Below, in pieces: positions 1-4,268 of a stretch of DNA of 5,423 bases (positions are counted from its first letter, which is position 1; the number at the start of each line of letters is the position of its first letter). This DNA comes from Chloroflexota bacterium. GTDB taxonomy: Bacteria; Chloroflexota; FW602-bin22; JAMCYS01. The notes below the pieces were generated by a model. It was not told where the DNA came from and made no database searches. It saw only the letters and a program-made list of their open reading frames with translations. The stretch covers positions 1 to 5,423 of the forward strand of contig JAJZQK010000287.1 of the NCBI GenBank assembly GCA_021847625.1. The letters are read 5' to 3'. A program made the position numbers and the translations under genes.

Positions 1-1105
1 TCCGATCTTTCGCTTGCAGGTCGGGAGCCTGGGAGGTGGCGGCTCTGACCATGCCGAGCAGCAGATCGATCAGGACGACGAAGCGGACGGCGTCGCCCTG
101 GCTGTACGTCTCGATCACGTTGTGCCCGGCCGTGTTGCGGAAGAAAGCCATCACCCCGCGGTAGAGCTCCATCGCCCCACGCTGCTCCTGGTCATTGCCG
201 CTGAGGCGGAGCGGGCCAGCTCTCGGGCCGAAGGCTGCCTCCATCAGGGCGGTGCCGACGACTGACTTGTCGGCGCTGATCGCCGTGCGGACGCGATCCT
301 CGAGGATGACGCAGGCCTCGCGGATCACGCGATCGTAGTGGCCCTCCGCCGCGAGCAGGTCCTGGCAGCGCCGACGCAGCTCGTCGTCCGCAATCAGCGA
401 CGACATGTTCCGCTCGGCCAGTTGGAGGCGTCGGCGCAGGCGCGCGACCTCCACCCAGGCCTCCTGGGCACCCGGGCTGAGTCGGGGCGTGCCGGAGGCA
501 ACCTCGAGATCCCGGCGCCCTGCCTCGGTGATGTGGGCGTACCCGTCTGCCAGCGATGCCTGGTCAAGCTTGTTCTCGGCGATCTTCCCCTGGGCGAGCA
601 GGCGCTGAGCGTTCGCAAGGTAGTCCTCGCGAGGCACGCCCAAGTCGGCGCACAGCCGCTCGACGTCGAGGCGGGAGGTGTAGGCGTAGTGGCCCGGGTC
701 GGCCCGCCAGCACCGCTCCAGCTCCTCCAGGATGCGGCGCTGCACGGCGCGATCCTGAGCCTGGCGCCACTGCTGGCGCCATTGATCGACCCGGCGGCGC
801 CCGTCGCGGGTTGGGCGGATGGTCCAGGGCCCCATGACCTTGATAGCTTCTAACAGCCCCTCGTCCTCGAGTGCCTTCACCGCCGCGAGCACCGTTCCAC
901 GGGCAGACGAGCCATAGAACTCGTCGCTCTGCGCGAAGTCCGGCGCGATCCCCAGCTCCTCCGCGAGGCGCTCCGCCAGGGCCGCCTCGCTGACACCCTC
1001 GCCAAGCGGCAGCGGGTGGTCGCCCGTCAGCTCCACCAAGTGGTAGAGAACGCGGTCTTCGAGCTGTGGCAGCGATTCGGGGCCGGTGGCCGTCGCGGCG
1101 ATCAC
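1..1105 (-). CDS. Ymh-family (TIGR02391-like) protein with two N-terminal winged-helix domains and a HEPN-like C-terminal domain; 3' end outside window
   Basis: This frame is open for 368 codons and leaves the left edge without a stop, so the C-terminus is missing, probably by only a short tail. The start is GTG at 1105, preceded by GGAGGG at 1116-1111 with a 5-base gap, and lies one base after the stop of the upstream gene, so translational coupling is likely. Residues about 15-105 and 122-202 each look like a winged helix (helical stretches ending in basic ITEAGRR/IRPTRDGRR-type wings). A charged linker follows, and residues about 245-355 match the Hypoth_Ymh/TIGR02391 pattern, including LEDRVR, an LSGNDQE stretch and FRNTAGHN. 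R323-N-x3-H328 fits the R-x4-6-H catalytic motif of HEPN RNases. Family function is not established; an RNA-targeting effector with nucleic-acid-binding modules is my inference. I am confident that it is a gene and fairly confident of the Ymh domain. Confidence 0.88.
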   Translation of the reverse strand, partial: MIAATATGPESLPQLEDRVLYHLVELTGDHPLPLGEGVSEAALAERLAEELGIAPDFAQSDEFYGSSARGTVLAAVKALEDEGLLEAIKVMGPWTIRPTRDGRRRVDQWRQQWRQAQDRAVQRRILEELERCWRADPGHYAYTSRLDVERLCADLGVPREDYLANAQRLLAQGKIAENKLDQASLADGYAHITEAGRRDLEVASGTPRLSPGAQEAWVEVARLRRRLQLAERNMSSLIADDELRRRCQDLLAAEGHYDRVIREACVILEDRVRTAISADKSVVGTALMEAAFGPRAGPLRLSGNDQEQRGAMELYRGVMAFFRNTAGHNVIETYSQGDAVRFVVLIDLLLGMVRAATSQAPDLQAKDR

Positions 1106-1106
1106 C

Positions 1107-1622
1107 CTAGCCCTCCGCGTCCGCCTCGGGCAATGCCCGCACCAGTTCGGCCGGGTAACGGATGCCGCACACCAGGCACGCAACCTCGGCAGTCCAGGCC
1201 TCGTCGATCTTGAGCGGCTCCTCGAGGTGGCACGGCAGGTCGACGCGGACCATGTCGTCCGGCTCGGTCAGGGCCTCAGGGCGCGGTGTGGCCGACGGCG
1301 TGACATCCACGCGCAGGAACCCGCCGGGCCGGTTGAGCGACTGGAGGCTCCGCTGGAATCGCCGCAACTGGGGGCCGACGACCTCCGCCATCGCCAGCGC
1401 GCGGGCGTAGTCGAGCTGCTCCTTCGTCCACCACGCGTCCGGCGGGGCCGGTTCGTGGCAGTACGGGCAGAAGTAAGCCTCGGGCGCCGGCGCCTCTATC
1501 TCCGAAGATGGCTCCGCCTCGCGGTGCAGCCACTTGAACTGGCGCTCGCACTTGGGGCACTCGCGGCGGAGGAAGCCGTCGCTGTCCAAAGGCAGGCTCA
1601 TCGGGATCGAGACGTCACTCAT
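1107..1622 (-). CDS. Conserved-type hypothetical protein with two zinc-ribbon-like Cys modules
   Basis: This is a 171-aa protein with start ATG at 1622, preceded by GGGAGGAG at 1634-1627 with a 4-base gap. Three CxxC pairs are visible: C22/C25 (ECPKCERQFKW), C52/C55 (FCPYCHEPAPP) and C149/C152 (CLVCG), plus C131-H132. The first two pairs probably form one zinc ribbon. C131/H132 with C149/C152 may form a second. Between them lies a helical segment (about 66-98) and an acidic stretch containing EALTEPDDMVRVDLPC. I recall similar zinc-ribbon hypothetical proteins in high-GC bacteria, but no function is known to me. It is the middle gene of a minus-strand operon: 30 bases separate it from the 63-aa gene upstream, and one base separates its TAG from the GTG of the Ymh-family gene. 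A role as nucleic-acid-binding or sensor partner of the downstream effector is inference from context only. Confidence 0.9.
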   Translation of the reverse strand: MSDVSIPMSLPLDSDGFLRRECPKCERQFKWLHREAEPSSEIEAPAPEAYFCPYCHEPAPPDAWWTKEQLDYARALAMAEVVGPQLRRFQRSLQSLNRPGGFLRVDVTPSATPRPEALTEPDDMVRVDLPCHLEEPLKIDEAWTAEVACLVCGIRYPAELVRALPEADAEG

Positions 1623-1652
1623 GCCACTCCTCCCACCATCAGCGCAGCGCGA

Positions 1653-1844
1653 CTATCTCTGCCGGCGCCGCTGGTCGCCGCGGTCGCCCTGCCCCGGCGG
1701 GACGGTCCGCTGCGCTCGCTGCCGCACGTCCTGCCGGAGCGAGCGGTCCACGCGGTCCCACTCCATAAACCGACCCGTTTCCGTGTCGCGCCGCACGTAG
1801 TACTTCTTGCCGTCCCGCTGGATCAACTCGCGCTTGCTTCTCAT
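1653..1844 (-). CDS. Small highly charged hypothetical protein (63 aa)
   Basis: First gene of the minus-strand operon. The frame could begin at 1886, but the upstream 14 residues are low-complexity Arg/Gly. ATG at 1844, with AGAGGGA about nine bases upstream, gives a compact 63-aa protein starting MRSKRELIQRDGKKYYVRRD. Residues 8-30 (IQRDGKKYYVRRDTETGRF) look like a short beta-rich module. The tail ends in PGQGDRGDQRRRQR. The overall form (charged N-terminus, GRF, a VDRSL segment, TVPPGQGDRGDQ) resembles a widespread class of roughly 60-aa uncharacterised proteins with a GQGDRGD tail, as I remember it. No function can be assigned. It contains no cysteine and no membrane segment. Being leader gene of an operon with a zinc-ribbon protein and a Ymh/HEPN-like protein, it could be a small regulator or antitoxin-like partner, but nothing in the sequence proves that. 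Confidence 0.75.
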   Translation of the reverse strand: MRSKRELIQRDGKKYYVRRDTETGRFMEWDRVDRSLRQDVRQRAQRTVPPGQGDRGDQRRRQR

Positions 1845-1889
1845 CGCCGTTCCCTCTCTGGTGCCGCGCCCGCGGGCGCCGCGCACCCG

Positions 1890-1960
1890 ACTATAGCGGC
1901 CTTGCTCTACTGGCTAAGCATAGCATAATCTTCGAAGCAGTGGCAGGTGCTTACGTTAGC
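1890..1960. promoter_or_regulatory. Divergent promoter/operator region between the Ymh operon and the XRE/ImmA genes
   Basis: This AT-richer stretch lies between the two divergent transcription units. On the plus strand, TTGCTC (1902-1907), a 16-base spacer and CATAAT (1924-1929) form a plausible sigma-70-like promoter for the HTH gene. On the minus strand, two weak candidates are TTAGCC (1917-1912) with TATAGT (1895-1890), and CTGCCA (1946-1941) with TATGCT (1922-1917). Three short dyads overlap these: GCTAAGCATAGC (1913-1924), CTTCGAAG (1930-1937, perfect) and GCTTACGTTAGC (1949-1960). The two outer 12-mers share 8 of 12 bases and lie 36 bases apart, as a pair of operator sites might. They are plausible binding sites for the adjacent XRE protein. 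All assignments are by eye; the minus-strand promoters are weak matches. Confidence 0.4.
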
Positions 1961-2016
1961 GAGCGGATTGCCGGTGCAATGGAGCTGTCGCTGTTGGGCA
2001 AGCCGAGAGGATCTCC

Positions 2017-2787
2017 ATGGCAGAGACGCTAGGTGCCCACTTGCGGTCGCTGCGCGAGGAGAGCGGGCTCACGCTGCGGGATGTCGAAGCGCGCTGCAAC
2101 ATCTCTAGCGGGTATGTGAGCCTGCTCAAGCGCGATAAGGTGAAGGAGCCATCGCCGCGGGCCCTCTGGGCGCTCGCCCAGTGCAACAACGCGGACTACT
2201 TCGACCTGATGCGACGCGCTGGGTACCCGCTGCCGGGTGAGATGGCCAGCGCTCGACCGGCTGTGGCCTTCCGCAGCGCCGAGCACCTGACGCCCGACGA
2301 GCGCGAAGAAATCCAGCGCATCATCGCACTGAAGCTGGAGCTGCGCCGTCGCCGCGAGCGCCAGGAGGGAGACCGTCATGCGGCGCGTGCTGGCAACGAT
2401 CCTGACCATCCGATCGCTGGCAGCGGATCTCCTGCCGGGAGGTCGGCGTGTCTGCGCCGCCGCTCCCTATCGAGCTGTGCCTGGAAGCGCGGAAGCTCCG
2501 GCTGGCCGAAGAGCCGCTCGAGGAGCTGCTGCGGGGCGCCGGGCTGCGCCCCACCCTGGCGAAGCTTGGCGCCATGCTGGAAGCGCGCGACCGGCACGCC
2601 TGGGTCAGGAAGAGCCTCCACACGCACCAGAAGAAATGGGCCGTCCTGCACGAGATCGGGCACGACGTGTTCCCGTGGCAGCGGGAAGTGCTCTTCTACT
2701 GCTCGTTGTCGGATCTGGCGCCCACGGTCCGACTCGAATTCGAGATCGAGGTCAACGCGTTCGCGGTGGAGTGAGACCGCTGCATAA
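2017..2787 (+). CDS. XRE-family HTH transcriptional regulator (real coding probably ends near 2370-2447)
   Basis: Start ATG at 2017 has GAGAGG at 2005-2010, six bases upstream. Residues 5-66 form a Cro/CI-type HTH: LGAHLRSLREESGLTLRDVE, then a recognition-helix region with ISSGYVSLLKR, then PSPRALWALAQ and a hydrophobic RRAGYPLPGE end. A helical tail LTPDEREEIQRIIALKLELR (about 91-110) ends in RRRRERQ. Up to about residue 117 the protein looks genuine. After that the open frame, which formally stops at 2787 (256 aa), is Arg/Ser/Pro-rich and runs out of frame over the metallopeptidase gene, so the last 140 residues are probably a spurious extension or the sign of a lost stop. It sits upstream of an ImmA/IrrE gene and diverges from the Ymh operon, suggesting that it autoregulates and represses across the shared intergenic region (inference). 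Certainty is high for the HTH and low for the 3' boundary. Confidence 0.8.
   Translation: MAETLGAHLRSLREESGLTLRDVEARCNISSGYVSLLKRDKVKEPSPRALWALAQCNNADYFDLMRRAGYPLPGEMASARPAVAFRSAEHLTPDEREEIQRIIALKLELRRRRERQEGDRHAARAGNDPDHPIAGSGSPAGRSACLRRRSLSSCAWKRGSSGWPKSRSRSCCGAPGCAPPWRSLAPCWKRATGTPGSGRASTRTRRNGPSCTRSGTTCSRGSGKCSSTARCRIWRPRSDSNSRSRSTRSRWSETAA
2448..2774 (+). pseudogene. ImmA/IrrE-family (DUF955) metallopeptidase, truncated at the 3' end
   Basis: Start GTG at 2448 is preceded by GGGAGG with a short gap; an in-frame TGA at 2403 blocks a much earlier start. The 108-aa product carries the zinc-peptidase signature WAVLHEIGHDV (H68, E69, H72), then LFYCSLSDL and EFEIEVNAFAVE. Here E99 or E101 would be the third metal ligand of the usual E-x-x-N-x-FA segment. 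Homologues normally continue with an LLMP-type sequence and a further C-terminal region, making proteins usually well over 108 aa. This one ends with a TGA at 2772-2774 exactly there, and the transposase reading frame on the other strand begins at 2789, so insertion of an IS is the simplest explanation. No continuation of the peptidase was found beyond the element. ImmA-type proteases cleave or inactivate a cognate XRE repressor; if this truncated form is inactive, the upstream repressor would be left without its anti-repressor (inference). Confidence 0.75.
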
Positions 2788-2788
2788 G

Positions 2789-3859
2789 TCAGATGGCCTC
2801 CTCGACAGGTAGGTAGTGGGCGAGGACGCGGCTGGGGGAGAGCCGAAGCTCGGGTGCACCAGCCTGCTCGGCGACCAGAGCCACGACGAGGATCGCGCAG
2901 TGGGTCAGGGTGACACGAATGAGCACCGCGTCCCAGCCTTCGACGTAGCTGGTGTCCAAGCGGTAGTAGCGCTTCGCCACGGTGAAGAACCGCTCGATGA
3001 TCGAGCGCGCGGCGTAGCTCAGGTAGTACCAGACGAGATGGCGAACCTTCTTGAGTGGCTGCTTCTTGCGGTTGAACGGGATGATCGGGCGGGCCTTGAC
3101 GACGGTAACGATGAAGCGCACCAAGTGGAAGCCCCAGTAGGCACCGTCCGCCCGCACGACGTGGATCGGTAGCCGGAGGAGGAAGCGGCCAATCCAGAGC
3201 AGAGGGTAGGCAAACGGCAGGTCGTTCCGATTGGCCGGCGAGAGCAGGAAGAAGATGGGCAGTTTCGCGTAGCGGTCGAGCAAGGTGTGGACCTTGTAAC
3301 CGAAGATGCGGCCTTTGCTTGAGGGGTAGGACCAGGCCGCAGAGAGATCGAGTCGGGTCCAGGCGGTAACCAGCGTCGAGTCGATGACGACATCGCGGCC
3401 GCGAATGAGTCCAAAGCGGATGGCTCGCCAGACGAGGTAGAGGTAGAGCAGCCAGATGGGGTAAGCTCCGAGCTGGCGAACCCGTCGGCTCTCGTGGGAC
3501 GCGTGGATAACCCGACCCACGGGCAAGCCGCAAGCCGAAGCCAGAGCCGGCCAATCGACCAGCCAGAGACAGACTTCGGGATAAGAGAGTTTCCGGACGC
3601 GCCCGATGAGCGCGATGATGAGGATCGAGGCGTCGGAACAGACCTTGGGACGACCCATCTGGGCCGTGCATTTGGGCAGGCGACGCCGACTCAGGAGAGA
3701 GAAGGTGGCGACGCTAACGGCCAGGGGGAACAGCCCGAGCAACTCGATGACCTGCAAGGCGTTCAGGTTCAGGTAACGCTTGACGCGACCCCGACGAGGC
3801 GGCGGCACCGCCTCCAGTGGGGCGTGCAGGACGAGGTTGGAGGATGTCTCAGAAGTCAT
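2789..3859 (-). CDS. IS4-type DDE transposase
   Basis: This 356-aa protein starts at ATG 3859 with AGGGA eight bases upstream. A longer open frame reaches GTG 4021, but the added 54 residues are Ala/Arg/Ser-rich and look non-coding. An N-terminal helical part (RYLNLNALQVIELLGLFPLA, then GRPKVCSDASILIIALIGRV) precedes a Tnp_DDE_1-like catalytic core: D160 in VVIDST, D238 in VVRADGAYWG and E289 in SIIERFF. Around E289 the exact IS4 signature Y-2-R-3-E-6-K is present (Y282, R285, E289, K296). The C-terminal SPSRVLAHYLPVEEAI is also typical of the relatives I recall. It cuts and joins the ends of its own element. No frameshift or stop is seen, so it is probably functional. Its ATG overlaps the stop of a small upstream ORF (ATGA). 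Assignment to a named subgroup is not possible by eye. Confidence 0.93.
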   Translation of the reverse strand: MTSETSSNLVLHAPLEAVPPPRRGRVKRYLNLNALQVIELLGLFPLAVSVATFSLLSRRRLPKCTAQMGRPKVCSDASILIIALIGRVRKLSYPEVCLWLVDWPALASACGLPVGRVIHASHESRRVRQLGAYPIWLLYLYLVWRAIRFGLIRGRDVVIDSTLVTAWTRLDLSAAWSYPSSKGRIFGYKVHTLLDRYAKLPIFFLLSPANRNDLPFAYPLLWIGRFLLRLPIHVVRADGAYWGFHLVRFIVTVVKARPIIPFNRKKQPLKKVRHLVWYYLSYAARSIIERFFTVAKRYYRLDTSYVEGWDAVLIRVTLTHCAILVVALVAEQAGAPELRLSPSRVLAHYLPVEEAI

Positions 3860-4059
3860 CGACCGTTCCCTACGAGTCCATCCCACACTCTCTTCGGAAG
3901 CACGGCGAGCGGAAGCTGCCGCGCCAGAAACTGCCCCAAGTCGAATCGTAGTCCGTGTGGGAACTCCAGCCGGCACAGACTGCAGCCCGCATCTTCCACC
4001 CGGCACGGGTTCACCGGGCACTCAGACCCAGCGAGCACCTTCGCTGCCAAGCCCCACAT
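3856..4059 (-). CDS. Possible small four-cysteine ORF overlapping the transposase start
   Basis: This 67-aa frame begins at ATG 4059, directly after an in-frame TAG, and ends with TGA at 3858-3856, overlapping the transposase ATG as ATGA. It has C14, C19, C26 and C29 in the stretch ECPVNPC...GCSLC, a possible small metal-binding knuckle, followed by a leucine-rich segment (residues 37-63: LRFDLGQFLARQLPLAVLPK and onward). About 71% of its third codon positions are G or C by my count, consistent with coding. The Shine-Dalgarno is weak (GAGGA, about 13 bases upstream), which argues against it. I do not recognise the protein. It could be an accessory ORF of the IS, a remnant of host sequence, or chance. 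If real, the four-base overlap suggests that transposase translation is coupled to it. Confidence 0.4.
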   Translation of the reverse strand: MWGLAAKVLAGSECPVNPCRVEDAGCSLCRLEFPHGLRFDLGQFLARQLPLAVLPKRVWDGLVGNGR

Positions 4060-4156
4060 CTAGCTACCGTCGTCCTCACAATACCGGCGGCAGGGTCGGG
4101 ATACTCCCTCTCGAGACAGAGCGTGCTACCATCTTGTAATTCCTATTGGCGCGGGG

Positions 4157-4221
4157 GCTTACCGATCAGAGGGCCCGTGCGTGATAGTCCCGACAGCGCC
4201 TGGCCGCCGCTTATCGGTCGC
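4157..4221. repeat. Two imperfect direct repeats near the right end of the IS
   Basis: GCTTACCGATC at 4157-4167 and GCTTATCGGTC at 4209-4219 match at 9 of 11 positions and start 52 bases apart. The second copy is also the one resembling the left IS end. They may be transposase-binding or subterminal sites. No gene is apparent between 4060 and 4268 otherwise. Confidence 0.3.
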
Positions 4222-4267
4222 AATCGTGCAGGTATCGTGCAATAGCCTGCACGATTATTGCACGATT
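4222..4267. repeat. Nested inverted repeat of four ATCGTGCA units
   Basis: The sequence reads AATCGTGCA (4222-4230), GGT, ATCGTGCA (4234-4241), ATAGCC, TGCACGAT (4248-4255), TAT, TGCACGATT (4259-4267). The inner pair forms a perfect 8-bp stem with a 6-base loop. The outer pair adds a perfect 9-bp stem across a 3-by-3 internal loop. Alternative pairing is also perfect: AATCGTGCAGG with CCTGCACGATT (11 bp) and ATCGTGCAAT with ATTGCACGAT (10 bp), each with a 13-base loop. It begins one base past the stop codon of the minus-strand AlbA_2-family gene, so it could act as a terminator or mRNA 3'-end stabiliser, although no T-run follows in that direction. The repeated core could equally be a protein-binding array. 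Confidence 0.85.
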
Positions 4268-4268
4268 C

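Larger units (their letters stand above)
2772..4219 (-). mobile_element. IS4-type insertion sequence (boundaries approximate)
   Basis: The element contains a full-length DDE transposase gene on the minus strand and interrupts the ImmA/IrrE gene, which fixes the left end at about 2770-2785. The right end is uncertain. The best candidate terminal match is GACCG...ATAAG at the left (2775-2788, with four extra bases CTGC between the blocks) against CTTATCGGTC at 4210-4219 in inverted orientation. That match is short and gapped, and I found no convincing target duplication. The size would be about 1.45 kb, which is normal for IS4/IS5-type elements. The presence of an IS is well supported; the exact ends are not. 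Confidence 0.6.

Noticed and set aside
338..1928. Long plus-strand frames (338-853 and 1086-1928, the latter 280 codons).
   Set aside because: They are antisense to the minus-strand operon, rich in Arg/Ala/Leu/Pro, show no recognisable domain, and the minus frames have good starts and family motifs.
2376..3671. A 431-codon minus-strand frame covering the peptidase and transposase.
   Set aside because: It is out of frame with the transposase and composed of Arg/Pro/Ser/Leu-rich sequence; the DDE and YREK motifs are all in the other frame.
3860..4021. Upstream GTG start at 4021 for the transposase (410 aa).
   Set aside because: The extra 54 residues are low-complexity and unlike transposase N-termini; ATG 3859 has a reasonable Shine-Dalgarno.
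4222..4267. CRISPR-like repeat cluster.
   Set aside because: The units are only 8-9 bases, alternate in orientation and have spacers of 3-6 bases, so they are a palindromic array and not a CRISPR.
4060..4268. Remaining 3' part of the ImmA/IrrE gene after the IS.
   Set aside because: No plus-strand frame here resembles the expected LLMP-type continuation or C-terminal region; the part appears deleted or lies elsewhere.
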